DNA from: CBDFNC01 sp965249895
Lineage (GTDB): Bacteria > Pseudomonadota > Gammaproteobacteria > Enterobacterales > CBDFNC01
Direction: 5' to 3'
DNA: 64,000 nucleotides
NCBI GenBank assembly: GCA_965249895.1
Contig: CBDFNC010000005.1
Coordinates: 1,550,001 to 1,614,000 of the forward strand
Below, one piece after another: positions 1 through 8,519 of the stretch (position 1 is its first letter; the number at the start of each line of letters is the position of its first letter). The translations under genes and the position numbers were made by a program. Under the pieces are notes generated by a model that saw nothing but the letters and a program-made list of their open reading frames with translations, was not told the DNA's origin and made no database searches.

Positions 1-2
1 GA

Positions 3-227
3 AAGCTGGGGGAATCGGCCCAGATCCTTTGTGTTACCCACCTGCCCCAAGTTGCAGGCAATGGGCACCAGCAAATGTTTGTCAGTAAAAACACTGACGG
101 TAAGTCCACTGAAACGGCAATGTTTGCCTTAAATGAAACCGAGCGAGTCGAAGAGCTGGCCAGATTATTGGGTGGTGATCAAATTACCGACACAACATTA
201 GCCAATGCCAAAGAATTACTAGTTTAA
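3..227 (+). CDS. recN: DNA repair protein RecN, C-terminal end (5' truncated by window)
   Basis: The open frame enters from the window edge and ends at TAA 225-227, giving 74 residues. It contains ILCVTHLPQVAG and a following MFVSKN stretch, which match the conserved end of the RecN SMC-like ATPase, including the D-loop/H-loop region (VTHLPQ). RecN acts in double-strand break repair. Only the C-terminal part is visible, so its ATPase head cannot be judged. The next gene, bamE, follows recN in many gammaproteobacteria, which supports the call. Confidence 0.88.
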   Translation, partial: KLGESAQILCVTHLPQVAGNGHQQMFVSKNTDGKSTETAMFALNETERVEELARLLGGDQITDTTLANAKELLV

Positions 228-330
228 CCTGGCTGTATTTGAACACAAAGCCAATATCTGACATACAATTTTTTACATCGGCCAGTTCCTTGGGTATGAT
301 GCTGGCCCTACTCGTTTTGGAAATGGATTT

Positions 331-690
331 ATGCGATTAAAAAATATTATCGCGGCAGCTTTGTTCTCCATCAGCGTGACAGGCTGTTCCTCAATATATA
401 ACCTGCTGGTTTTTCAAATTGATGTTGCTCAAGGTAACTACGTCGAGCAAGAGCAGGTCGATAAGCTACGGGTTGGCATGAGCAAAGAACAGATCAGCTT
501 CGTAATGGGCACGCCCATGATGGTTGACACTTTTGCGCAAAATAAATGGTATTACCTATATCATTTCCACCCTGGAGGCGGAGACGTCGATTCCAAAAAG
601 ATGGAATTGACCTTTGTGGATAATCGGTTGACCACAATCGAAGGGGATTTCGAATTAAGCCCGAACTTTGCAACACCGATACAAAACTAA
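331..690 (+). CDS. bamE: Outer membrane assembly lipoprotein BamE (SmpA/OmlA)
   Basis: This is a 119-residue lipoprotein. The N-terminal signal peptide ends in a lipobox (SVTGC) with the lipidated Cys at residue 19. The mature part holds the SmpA/OmlA fold signature: LRVGMSKEQISFVMGTP near residues 46-62, then NKWYYLYHF. BamE is a small accessory subunit of the BAM complex that inserts beta-barrel proteins into the outer membrane. Length and position after recN are normal for the family. A bidirectional terminator follows at 718-742. Confidence 0.93.
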   Translation: MRLKNIIAAALFSISVTGCSSIYNLLVFQIDVAQGNYVEQEQVDKLRVGMSKEQISFVMGTPMMVDTFAQNKWYYLYHFHPGGGDVDSKKMELTFVDNRLTTIEGDFELSPNFATPIQN

Positions 691-717
691 AACGGTGTAA
701 GCGAAAAGAAAAATAAG

Positions 718-742
718 AATGGGAGCCTGGCTCCCATTTTTA
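718..742. terminator. Bidirectional rho-independent terminator between bamE and rnfH
   Basis: The inverted repeat GGGAGCC-T-GGCTCCC (721-735) is followed by ATTTTTATT on the + strand and preceded by an A-rich run, so it can serve both convergent genes. Confidence 0.8.
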
Positions 743-765
743 TTGATAAACAATGATTCAAACTG

Positions 766-1095
766 CTACTTTTTTATTCGACCACCTGTGACTTTATTCG
801 CCCTTCCTTCTTCTTTCGCGCGCTCTGCCCGCAACTTACGCATCTCTTTGGGATCGGCAATTAACGGACGATAGATTTCAATACGATCTAGCTCACGAAC
901 TTGATCTGATAATTTAGCGGGACGGCTAAAAATACCGACCTTACTGGTTTTAACATCGATTTCTGGAAATAGCTCGGAGATGCCTGATTCGGTAATAGCC
1001 GTTTGAATATCTGTTCCCGCAGAGACTGAAAGTGCAATGATTTTTTGCTTGTCGGGCGTAGCGTAGGCGACTTCGATAGCAATCTGCTCAGCCAC
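766..1095 (-). CDS. rnfH: RnfH/RatB family ubiquitin-like protein
   Basis: This 109-residue protein belongs to the RnfH (UPF0125, RatB) family. It opens with EVAYATPDKQKIIAL and has the typical FSRPAKLSDQVRELDRIEIY segment near residues 55-75, followed by RPLIADPKEMR. The family has a beta-grasp fold; its molecular role is not settled. It overlaps the end of ratA by 8 bp, so the two are probably translated from one mRNA, an arrangement seen in enterobacteria (ratAB). Confidence 0.9.
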   Translation of the reverse strand: MAEQIAIEVAYATPDKQKIIALSVSAGTDIQTAITESGISELFPEIDVKTSKVGIFSRPAKLSDQVRELDRIEIYRPLIADPKEMRKLRAERAKEEGRANKVTGGRIKK

Positions 1096-1522
1096 GGTAA
1101 ACCTCTTTGGCGCGCTCGGTAAAGGCCTGTACCATAGAGCCCACTAAATCATGGAACACTTTACCAAAAGCGATTTCTACCAGTTTATTACTGAATTCGA
1201 ATTCCAGGTTTAGATGAATTTTACACGCTTGTTCATCCAGGGCCGTAAAGGTCCAGCCGCCACATAATTTCTTAAACGGCCCCTCCACTAGTTGCATAAG
1301 GATTTTTTCACCGTGAACCAGGGTGTTTTGAGTGACGAATGTTTTACTGATGCCGGCCTTCGCCACATCGACAGATGCAGTCATAACGCCATCACTATGG
1401 TCAATCACTTGCGACCCAGTACAGCCTGGCAGAAAGCTGGGGTATGAAGCGACATCATTAACCAGTCGATACATTTCATCGGCACTAAACATAACCAGTG
1501 CACTACGAGAAACCTGGGCCAT
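1088..1522 (-). CDS. ratA: RatA / COQ10-like START-domain protein
   Basis: This 144-residue START/polyketide-cyclase fold protein begins MAQVSRSALVMFSADEMYRLV and contains YPSFLPGC, the signature of the RatA/COQ10 family. E. coli RatA has been reported to block 70S formation, while Coq10 homologues bind ubiquinone; which role applies here cannot be read from sequence. It is the first gene of a two-gene unit with rnfH and is divergent from smpB. Length is normal and no damage is visible. Confidence 0.9.
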   Translation of the reverse strand: MAQVSRSALVMFSADEMYRLVNDVASYPSFLPGCTGSQVIDHSDGVMTASVDVAKAGISKTFVTQNTLVHGEKILMQLVEGPFKKLCGGWTFTALDEQACKIHLNLEFEFSNKLVEIAFGKVFHDLVGSMVQAFTERAKEVYRG

Positions 1523-1963
1523 TCACCTCTCCAAATAGAGCAAAAAAGCCTATTTTACCAGTTTCTGCTCAGCTACAAAATAGTAAGTAGGATTTACACG
1601 ACTCCTAGCGACCTATCCTTCCGTTATCATAGAATAAGCTATTGAAATATATACAGCCCTTTAACTTACCCACAATAATCAGTACGCCGCAGCATTCCAC
1701 AAACGTCAAAAATAGAACAAACAATTGCTAACTTAACTATAAAATATACTCAAACAGCTTGTTAGAACATCATTTACCTACAAGGTAATACGTTGTAACG
1801 TCAGCGATCATCGAAAACGGATGCTCAGCCGACGAACTTATGGCCCGCACATCAACGCAAAACGCCAGTTTATCGCTGAATTTCTGTACAACCACTTCTT
1901 CTTTAGGCCCTTTTATCTTTTTGCTATTTAACTTCCCCTAAACAGCCCCTATAATAGGCCGCT
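1523..1963. other. Intergenic region between divergent ratA and smpB
   Basis: 441 bases with no convincing gene. It must hold both divergent promoters. The only clear element is the TATAAT just before smpB. Confidence 0.6.
1927..1955 (+). promoter_or_regulatory. Putative smpB promoter with -10 TATAAT very close to the start codon
   Basis: A perfect TATAAT lies at 1950-1955, only 8 bases before the smpB ATG (1964). A weak -35 (TTTAAC, 1927-1932) lies 17 bases upstream. Transcription from it would start at or just before the ATG. Confidence 0.4.
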
Positions 1964-2449
1964 ATGGCTAAAAAGAACTCAAAAAGTAAATCCGGCTCCA
2001 ATACGATTGCGCTCAATAAAAGGGCGCGTCATGAATATCATATCGAAACTAAATTCGAAGCCGGTATGGAACTGCAAGGCTGGGAGATTAAATCCCTGCG
2101 CGAAGGTAAAGTGAATATTGCCGAAAGCTACGTATTCGTTCGAAAAGGCGAAACGTTTTTGTCTGGCGCTTCTATTACCCCACTCCATGTCGCATCCACG
2201 CATACTGTGTGCGAGCCTACGCGTGTCCGCAAGTTGTTGCTCAATAAGCGTGAAATAGAAGTCCTCACCAGTAAGGTAGAGCGCCAAGGGTATGCGATCA
2301 TTGCAACCGCGTTATACTGGAAGAAGAACTGGGTGAAATTGGAAATTGCCTTAGCTAAAGGTAAAAAGGACCACGATAAGCGAACCGATATGAAGGATCG
2401 TGAGTGGAAAATCCAAAAAGAACGAATGATGAAACATAAAGTAAGATAA
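1964..2449 (+). CDS. smpB: SsrA-binding protein SmpB
   Basis: The 161-residue SmpB binds tmRNA and delivers it to stalled ribosomes for trans-translation. Conserved features are RARHEYHIETKFEAGMELQGWEIKSLR split over residues 21-47, YVFVRKGETFLSGASITP, and the basic tail KKDHDKR...WKIQKERMMK. The gene is directly followed by its RNA partner ssrA, 45 bp downstream. There is no strong Shine-Dalgarno sequence before the ATG; only a weak AGG is present at 1956-1958. Confidence 0.97.
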   Translation: MAKKNSKSKSGSNTIALNKRARHEYHIETKFEAGMELQGWEIKSLREGKVNIAESYVFVRKGETFLSGASITPLHVASTHTVCEPTRVRKLLLNKREIEVLTSKVERQGYAIIATALYWKKNWVKLEIALAKGKKDHDKRTDMKDREWKIQKERMMKHKVR

Positions 2450-2494
2450 GGCTTTCTACTTGAACACTTTTCTAGTAGACTGCCTGAAAATCTT

Positions 2495-2848
2495 GGGGCT
2501 GATTTAGGATTCGACGAGATTCTCGAAACCCAAGGTGCATGCCGAGGTGCGGCTGGCCTCGTAAAAAAGCCGCAAAGTTATAGTTGCAAACGACGATAAC
2601 TACGCTCTAGCAGCTTAGGCTAGCTAGCCTTCCGCCCACGTCTCTTCTATGGACAGGGATTTGGAAGGTCATCTACATAGAATAGCGAGGGAAACTTGTC
2701 TGAGGTTGAACCGCGAAATAGTATCAGGCTCGCCACCTTAAATCCTGTTAGTCGGAGATAAACGTGGTTAACCAAAAGACTAACTAAGCATGTAGTACCT
2801 AGGATGTAGGCTTTTCGGACGGGGGTTCAAATCCCCCCAGCTCCACCA
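2495..2848 (+). ncRNA. ssrA: Transfer-messenger RNA (tmRNA)
   Basis: The 5' end (GGGGCTGATTTAGGATTCGA) and 3' end (GTTCAAATCCCCCCAGCTCC then ACCA) form the tRNA-like domain. The reading frame at 2586-2618 starts GCA and ends TAG, encoding ANDDNYALAA. CCA is encoded. The gene is intact, although accessory DNA begins immediately downstream. Confidence 0.98.
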
Positions 2849-2883
2849 CCTTATTCCAAGATAAAACAAGCACTTAGCGAAAG
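2804..2883 (+). repeat. Candidate attL: ssrA 3' end plus flank
   Basis: Two parts of this stretch recur downstream in the same orientation. The flank 2857-2883 (27 bp) is identical to 8493-8519, with about 9 further near-matching bases upstream. The tRNA-like 3' end from 2804 is matched imperfectly at 17837-17872. The 3' end of ssrA is a well-known insertion site for islands and prophages, so this is probably the left attachment site. Confidence 0.5.
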
Positions 2884-2900
2884 TTAGGTGCTTTTTTTTT
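2868..2900 (+). terminator. ssrA terminator
   Basis: A 9-bp stem (AAGCACTTA with TAGGTGCTT, one G-T pair) and loop are followed by a run of T. The left half of this terminator is copied at 8493-8519. Confidence 0.8.
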
Positions 2901-2969
2901 GCCTGAAATTCATGAAATGGCCACATTATGGCCACCGTGGATCGAGTTTCATAAGTTAGGATCTACTAA

Positions 2970-3332
2970 ATGCCAACTGTAAGCATGAGTAATTTAGAAA
3001 AATTACAGGTCTGGTATCAATCTCAATGTGACGGTGATTGGGAGCACCAATTCGGAGTTAAAATTTTTACTCTGGATAACCCAGGCTGGAAAATTGAAAT
3101 AGATCTTGAAGGCACGAGCCTAGAATCCAAAGAGTTTCATGAATTTAAGCTAAATTACGAATCAGAGACAGATTGGGTAATTTGCCAAGTCAAAGAGAAT
3201 AAGTTTGTTGGAGCGTCAGGTCCGCTGTTGATGGAAAAAATGATCGCTGTCTTTCTGGACTGGACTGGCCTGGCCTGGCCTGGCCTGGCCTGGCAGTATT
3301 TAGACAAGGGACGCTCCTATCAAAAGCGATAG
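2970..3332 (+). CDS. Imm53-family immunity protein (orphan)
   Basis: This 120-residue protein matches the Imm53 family, whose hallmark is WYQSQCDGDWEHQFG followed by TLDNPGW and IDLEGT. Such proteins neutralise polymorphic toxins of contact-dependent or Rhs-type systems. Here residues 1-95 look normal, but the last part (LDWTGLAWPGLAWQYLDKG) is encoded by a pentanucleotide repeat and is probably not native. No toxin gene is adjacent, so it is an orphan on the accessory side of ssrA. The alternative start at the second Met (MSNLEK, 2985) is possible. Confidence 0.7.
   Translation: MPTVSMSNLEKLQVWYQSQCDGDWEHQFGVKIFTLDNPGWKIEIDLEGTSLESKEFHEFKLNYESETDWVICQVKENKFVGASGPLLMEKMIAVFLDWTGLAWPGLAWQYLDKGRSYQKR
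3255..3294 (+). repeat. Pentanucleotide tandem repeat (CTGGA)2(CTGGC)6 in the Imm53 3' end
   Basis: Eight 5-bp units lie inside the coding region. Because the unit is not a multiple of three, each gain or loss shifts the reading frame of the C-terminus. Confidence 0.85.
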
Positions 3333-4085
3333 AAAGCTTTTCAATTCCCTATGAAAGTGGTTAACCGCCAAGCCGGTTTGCTGCTTTTAGCACTCAAACA
3401 TCATGTTTAAAATTTCAGTTTTACTTTTCTAGCTTTCCGCTTGTTATCTGGTCTTGCTTCCACTTTCCCATCGCTGCGTCTTTTTTGCTTTCCGCTTTAC
3501 CACTTTGAAAAATTCACTCTTGCCAAGTATCACAAGGCTTTCTCATTTCACGCTGTCTTAAATCAGTTCTGCAAAAACTGTCATCAGGTGAACACTTTTT
3601 CAAAATTGGAAATTGTGGAAAGTCCAGCAAAGCTAGATCCCAATTGATCATTTTGGAATTTTCGACTGAATAGAAACTGAAAAAAGCGCAAAAAAACAGC
3701 GTAAACCGGGCAGGCGGGGGAGTGATTTTTTTTGTTATTTTTGTTTGGCAGATGTTCAGGTTAACTAAGCACAATGTTGAAGAATATGTGTTGGCTACTT
3801 AGTAGTAAAAGTAACAGAAATAATAACGAGGATCAGGGAGACAGAGGTAAGCACCACAGGTAACTATTTGATATCAATTGATATAGATGCCAGAATCCCC
3901 CAACTCTCCCTAACAGCATAAAGCTCTGGGTGTAGGTGTTAGTGTAATTTTTACCCCATTTATTCGGCTAGTAAGGCCATATATTATCGGTCAAAAGGAA
4001 TCTGAGGCAAGGATGGAAGAAGTGGAAGTAAAAGCAACAAACCCAGAAACTAATAGTGAATACGGTGGATGGCTAAGATTTTTGT
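3333..4085. other. Gene-poor stretch in the island
   Basis: About 750 bases without a recognisable gene on either strand. Short open frames here have no family signature. It may hold decayed cargo. Confidence 0.5.
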
Positions 4086-5863
4086 AACTATTCAGCTGGC
4101 TAAAAACCCCGCAATAAATGCATTATTTTTTCAAAACTTCTTGACACGGTTTTGACTGATTTAGTGCATTTTCATGCGTCACTGTATGCTTAGTGCATTT
4201 TCATGCGTCACTGTAATGAGCGCGTCTGAGCAACGATTAACTTAACCACAAGAGCGCCAAAGCAACAGGTGTACACCAAGCATAGCGCCCCCGGCACAGA
4301 AAAATACAATGCCTTAGATTTGCTTACAGAAGCAAAAAATTGCCCGAAAAAACAGAGGGTATAATAGCCCCATGAATAAGCATACAAACACAGCAACGTT
4401 GATACCCGAGTCATTGGATGTCAACGCCACCATTGAGCAAGTAGAAAACGCCTTGAAAAATGACAAGGCCGCATCTCCTGCTTTAGTGGCTGCCATACAA
4501 ATGATGTTGCTGCTGGTCAAGCTATTGTTTGGTCGCCTGTCTCTTAATAGCCGAAATAGCAGCAAGCCGCCCTCGCAAGACCCCAACCGCCCTAAAGAAG
4601 AGCGAAAGAAAAGTAACAATAAACAGGGCGGGCAAAAAGGCCGCGAGGGCAAGACGCTCAAGCCAGTCGATGATCCGGACGAAATTATTCAGGTTCCGGT
4701 CAACCGGGATAGCTTGCCGCCAGGGCAGTACCATGACGTAGGCTATGACCGTCGCCAGGTATTTGATATCCAAATTTCCCGCTGGGTTAAAGAATACCGG
4801 GCACAAATTCTGGAAGACGCGCAGGGCAACCGGTTTACCGCTGATTTCCCTGCTGACGTGGACAGGGCGGCTAAGTATGGTGCATCGGTTAAGGCGAACG
4901 CCGTCTATATGTCAGTGTACCAACTCATTCCTTATGACCGGGTGCAGCAGCATTTTGATGAAATGTTTGGCATCTCCTTGAGTACCGGCTCACTGTTCAA
5001 CTTTAACAAACTGGCTTACCACATGCTGGCTGACTTTGAAACGCTGGCCAAGCTCGAACTCATCAATGGCGGGTTAATTCACGCGGACGAGACGGGTATT
5101 AATGTCGGCGGCAAGCGCATCTGGCTTCATAATGCATCGAACGGAGAGTGGACCTGGTTTGAGCCTCACGCAAAACGCGGTAAGGAGGCAATGGATAAAA
5201 TAGGCATACTGCCTCAGTTCGCCGGGACACTCTGCCATGACCACTGGAAACCTTATTACCGCTATACGCAAGTGTTCCACAGTTTGTGCAATGCCCATCA
5301 CCTGCGGGAACTTACCCGCGCCTATGAGCAAGACGGGCAAGAGTGGGCTAATGGGATGTATGAACGGCTCATTGAAATCAATGATGCAGTAAATGATGCC
5401 CCTGCTTCAGTTCGGGATAAAGTAGGTTATCTGATGCTAAATAGGTTGGGATGGATGGCCGAGCAGAGAGTGGGACGTAACAAGCGGGAGTGCCCGCCCC
5501 CGCCACCGCCGCAAACGGGCAAGAAGAAAAAGGGGCGGGTCGCCCGCAGCAAGGCCAGAAACTTACTGGAGCGGCTCAGGGATTTTGAGGATGATGTGCT
5601 GCGATTCATGGATAATCCAGCGGTTCCCTTCACCAACAACCAAGGAGAGAGGGATATCAGAATGGCAAAGGTGCAGCAAAAAATCTCTGGCTGTTTCCGC
5701 TCCATGGAAGGAGCCAAGGTCTTTTGCCGGGTCCGCAGTTATATATCAACGTGCCAGAAAAATAATGTCGGTGTCGGGCAGGCGCTGGAGTGCCTGTTTG
5801 CCGGAAAGTGGCCAGACTTCATTCAGGAAAAATTGAATAATATTCCGCCAGCTGAATAGTTAC
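4086..5863 (+). mobile_element. Complete IS66-family element, single transposase (ISBst12-like type)
   Basis: The ends are inverted: GTAACTATTCAGCTGGC at 4086 and GCCAGCTGAATAGTTAC ending at 5863. The element is 1778 bp and holds one gene, without the tnpA/tnpB accessory genes of classic IS66. No matching 8-bp target duplication flanks it. The region 4160-4215 contains a roughly 30-bp tandem duplication (TTAGTGCATTTTCATGCGTC twice) that the partial copy at 33695-34527 lacks. Confidence 0.85.
4372..5859 (+). CDS. IS66 family transposase (TnpC-type)
   Basis: This 495-residue DDE transposase has an N-terminal coiled coil/leucine-rich start, then a basic linker (SSKPPSQDPNRPKEERKKSN), a zinc-finger-like region, and the catalytic core. 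Candidate catalytic residues are the Asp in IHADETGINVGG (about 240), the Asp in LCHDHWKPYYRY (about 290) and the Glu in NNQGERDIRMAK (about 424). A proline run followed by a lysine run (PPPPPP, KKKKGR) sits near residue 377. It is intact. The N-terminal 187 residues recur almost identically at 33626-34267. Confidence 0.92.
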   Translation: MNKHTNTATLIPESLDVNATIEQVENALKNDKAASPALVAAIQMMLLLVKLLFGRLSLNSRNSSKPPSQDPNRPKEERKKSNNKQGGQKGREGKTLKPVDDPDEIIQVPVNRDSLPPGQYHDVGYDRRQVFDIQISRWVKEYRAQILEDAQGNRFTADFPADVDRAAKYGASVKANAVYMSVYQLIPYDRVQQHFDEMFGISLSTGSLFNFNKLAYHMLADFETLAKLELINGGLIHADETGINVGGKRIWLHNASNGEWTWFEPHAKRGKEAMDKIGILPQFAGTLCHDHWKPYYRYTQVFHSLCNAHHLRELTRAYEQDGQEWANGMYERLIEINDAVNDAPASVRDKVGYLMLNRLGWMAEQRVGRNKRECPPPPPPQTGKKKKGRVARSKARNLLERLRDFEDDVLRFMDNPAVPFTNNQGERDIRMAKVQQKISGCFRSMEGAKVFCRVRSYISTCQKNNVGVGQALECLFAGKWPDFIQEKLNNIPPAE

Positions 5864-5980
5864 CAAATAGTTTATTCATATCTAACTGTCTTAATCATAT
5901 TTGTCGGTCATTTGCTGCTAGTAAGCTCTAAACACATACCTATTTGAGATACTGGTGGTAAATGCCCTGACGGCTACTTT

Positions 5981-7195
5981 TTACAAAACCTTAAAGTCTA
6001 TTGCTAATTGTTCCCAATGGAGTTTCAGCTTAGCTTTATGCTCTTCTTGCATCGGCAGTTCTTGCAATAATTGAGGCCATTGATTTCTTGCTTTATCCAT
6101 CACATCTAATAAATGAGGCTTAATAGCAATCCAAGGATATCCAGCTTTTTCAGACCATACTTCAAAGTGCTTCATCGTGATGTCAAACCATTGCTTCGTA
6201 CCTGTCATGTTGAGTGCAAGGCTGTCATGCTCTATGTATGGCGCAGTGAATACCACATCATAAAGAGGTGACAAACGAGGGGAGTAAGCATCACTGTAAA
6301 TCAATGTCCAATTTTTCAGATGAGCATCACCATTACCCAGCAAGATATTAATCAGCAGCCTTCTCGCCATTTGTTGAATGTCTTTTAAGCGCTCAAAACT
6401 TGATTGATAGAGCACACTTCCAAGCTGATCATAATTGACTTTTTGATACTTATCTGAGGGATACAGTCCAAATACTTGGGCAAAATCTTCAGTATGAATA
6501 CGTCCATTATTACTCCGATCAAACCGTTTAATGCCATAAGCATATTGTTCGTCAGGCAATCTAATGCTTGGCAACCCTTCTAGCTCATCTAACTCAATTA
6601 ACCGCACTTCTGGAACTTCAGCACCAGCTGCTTCAGCTAATTTCATGCACGTATACTCATTAACCGGCACACCTTTGTGGACTGTTGATGGTGTTTTAAT
6701 AATCCACATATCTTCTGAGATTTCCTGATCTATGTGATATCGACCATCAACATGAGATGAAGAGAATTTAATCTGTACACCAGCGAGTGAAAACTTGGTG
6801 TCAGCGTGTTTGACATCAATCTGCTGAGGTTCTGTCGATAGACGTTGTTCCAGCGCCCAAGCCGGTACATCTCCAGCTTTTATCGGTTTGGCTAATAGTG
6901 CGCCCGGTAGGTTAGAGCCCAAGTATGCAAGGATTGAGAATTCATTATTAACGTGACATTGAAGCGCTTTAGCTGTCAGATCTCTTAATACCCCTTCAGG
7001 TAACAGATTTGATAGAACAGGAGGGATCTTATCGGTTCGAATTTGAGGTTTACCCAAGTAGTTCGGATCACGTAGCTGCCTCAATGTAAAAACAGGCCGT
7101 GACTCTGTTGGCATCGCAACAAAGTCGGGATTAAACGTCAGTATGTTTTTTCCACCAGCATAATGTGCAATGACAGCAACATCGATTCCATGCAA
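5981..7195 (-). pseudogene. hipA: HipA kinase toxin, main part (5' end separated by IS200)
   Basis: The 404-residue frame carries the HipA kinase: the Gly/Ser loop KFSLAGVQIKFSS (about 135-147), catalytic GNGDAHLKNW (about 287-296) and metal-binding YDVVF. HipA phosphorylates a protein target (GltX in E. coli) and induces dormancy. The first 14 codons lie on the far side of an IS200 element, at 7847-7888. Joining them gives ...LSIQ-LHGIDVAV in frame, so the open frame shown starts at an internal TTG with no good ribosome binding site. The toxin is probably not made normally. Confidence 0.85.
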
Positions 7196-7846
7196 GTTAA
7201 AGATCCACCTTCTTAGAAGGTGGCTTTGCCTTTAACCCCCTAGAAGGGGGCGTAAGCTTGCCCTCTTAGAAGGCAAGCTGATTATCCCCAATTTAGACGG
7301 CTAAAATTCTAATTGTTCTTGGCGCTTTTCAAGCTTTTCTTGGTACTTCACATATTTTCTTATCATTTCCGCATCCACACCGACAGTGTCTACAAAATAG
7401 CCTTTTGCCCAAAAATGGTTACCCCAATATGGCTTCTTGCGCAGATGGGGAAACTGCTTAAATATCCTAATTGCTGTTCGGCCTTTTACAGCTCCTAAAA
7501 GTTCGGATATTGACTTTTTCGATGGCACCTTTATTAATAAATGGACATGGTCTGGCTGCACATTTAACTCTACTATTTGGCAATCGAGCCTGCCACAATA
7601 TATCTGGATACAATTATATACTTCTTGCGCTACCGGTCCGGTTAGTATCCTATAGCGGTACTTCGGTACCCAGACAATATGGTATTGGCAATGCCACAAA
7701 ACGTGCGATAATTTCTCAAATCTACTCATGCTACTGTTCCTTTCTCTGTTGTGGGGACAACCGAGATTGGTCATAGCATGAGTGGATGCTCCAGGCATAG
7801 CCTGTCACTGATTACCACGCCCACAGGACGTGGATTCTAGTTTTCA
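7196..7846 (-). mobile_element. IS200-family element inserted in hipA
   Basis: The 651-bp element has the subterminal hairpins expected of single-strand transposition: CCACGTCCTGTGGGCGTGG near 7815-7835 at the left end, and three hairpins between 7203 and 7285 (CCACCTTCTAAGAAGGTGG, CCCCCTTCTAGGGGG, AGCTTGCC...GGCAAGCT, read on the minus strand). There are no terminal inverted repeats or target duplications, as expected for IS200. The boundaries are set by restoring the hipA frame. Confidence 0.85.
7301..7729 (-). CDS. tnpA: IS200/IS605 family TnpA transposase (Y1 HUH)
   Basis: The 142-residue Y1 transposase starts MSRFEKLSHVLWHCQYHIVW. It has the HUH pair in QPDHVHLLI and the catalytic Tyr in the terminal helix (IRKYVKYQEKLEKR). 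The frame is open 23 codons further upstream, but this Met matches the family start. Intact, so the element may be active. Confidence 0.93.
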   Translation of the reverse strand: MSRFEKLSHVLWHCQYHIVWVPKYRYRILTGPVAQEVYNCIQIYCGRLDCQIVELNVQPDHVHLLIKVPSKKSISELLGAVKGRTAIRIFKQFPHLRKKPYWGNHFWAKGYFVDTVGVDAEMIRKYVKYQEKLEKRQEQLEF

Positions 7847-7888
7847 TTGAATACTGAGGCCTTCCACCTGCTCAACTTGCTTGCTCAT
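7847..7888 (-). pseudogene. hipA: hipA 5' fragment (first 14 codons)
   Basis: The frame reads MSKQVEQVEGLSIQ and then meets a TGA formed by the IS200 end. Its ATG overlaps the hipB stop (ATGA, 7885-7888), the usual translational coupling of hipBA. Confidence 0.8.
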
Positions 7889-8199
7889 GACTTACCCTCT
7901 GACCCGAACCAAAAATCTAGATCATCGGTATCATCTTGCAGGCCCTCTTTGCTATGGCTTGCTGAGGCTTCATTCACTGATACTGGCGGTGCTTTCCTAT
8001 CTTTCGGAGTAATGGATAACTCTAAATCTAGCCCTTCTAAGACTCTGAGCAAGGTCGACAGCTTTACGTCACTGCCCGCTTCGATACGTTGGTACTGTTG
8101 CTGCTTCATGCCAATTCGCATGTACATGTCTTTTTGCTCGATGCCCAGATTTTTACGTTGCTCAATTAGCAATTCTGCAATTTCATCGATATTCTTCAT
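7885..8199 (-). CDS. hipB: HipB antitoxin, HTH-Xre repressor
   Basis: The 104-residue protein has an Xre-type helix-turn-helix (LLIEQRKNLGIEQKDMYMRI...YQRIEAGSDVKLSTLL, residues 7-55) and a C-terminal tail ending DDLDFWFGSEGKS; the Trp near the end resembles the HipB tail that is degraded by Lon. HipB binds HipA and represses the operon. ATG at 8199 is preferred over the TTG at 8211 because GAGG lies at good spacing. Three palindromic operators lie upstream. Confidence 0.9.
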   Translation of the reverse strand: MKNIDEIAELLIEQRKNLGIEQKDMYMRIGMKQQQYQRIEAGSDVKLSTLLRVLEGLDLELSITPKDRKAPPVSVNEASASHSKEGLQDDTDDLDFWFGSEGKS

Positions 8200-8211
8200 C
8201 GTCAGCCTCAA

Positions 8212-8316
8212 ACAACATTAGAGTTGTACCAATCACATAAACATTACCTTAATTGTAAATTAGACCAATGACAACATTTAAGTTGTATTCATACTTACTA
8301 ACAACAGTTGAGTTGT
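8212..8316 (-). promoter_or_regulatory. hipBA control region with three ACAAC-N6-GTTGT operators
   Basis: Perfect 5-bp-arm palindromes lie at 8212-8227, 8271-8286 and 8301-8316, all with 6-bp spacers. A candidate promoter on the minus strand is TTGTCA-N17-TAAGGT; its -35 overlaps the middle operator. HipB is known to bind multiple upstream operators in E. coli. Confidence 0.75.
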
Positions 8317-8483
8317 TTTTTGTTTCACCTGATCATATTAGATTATAGAGAGGCTACTGATTCTATGATGAAATCAGAGGTAACAATTAAAAATGGGTAC
8401 ACCACAAGGTACATCGATAAAAATAAAATCGATACATATTCAGTTATTTCAACAACTTAAATACCAAGATCAACTTGCCACAG

Positions 8484-8519
8484 CCTTTATTACAAGATAA
8501 AACAAGCACTTAGCGAAAG
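8484..8519 (+). repeat. Second copy of the ssrA 3' flank (candidate internal att site)
   Basis: Positions 8493-8519 are identical to 2857-2883, and a few upstream bases (CCTTTATTA against ACCTTATTC) also nearly match. With the ssrA copy this brackets a 5.6-kb segment with imm53, IS66 and hipBA. Confidence 0.5.

Noticed and set aside
3514..3774. Minus-strand frame after Imm53
   Set aside because: Low-complexity composition, no ribosome binding site and no family match; not counted as a gene.
4086..5863. 8-bp target duplication for the complete IS66
   Set aside because: The bases just outside each end (about 4078-4085 and 5864-5871) do not match, so no duplication is claimed.
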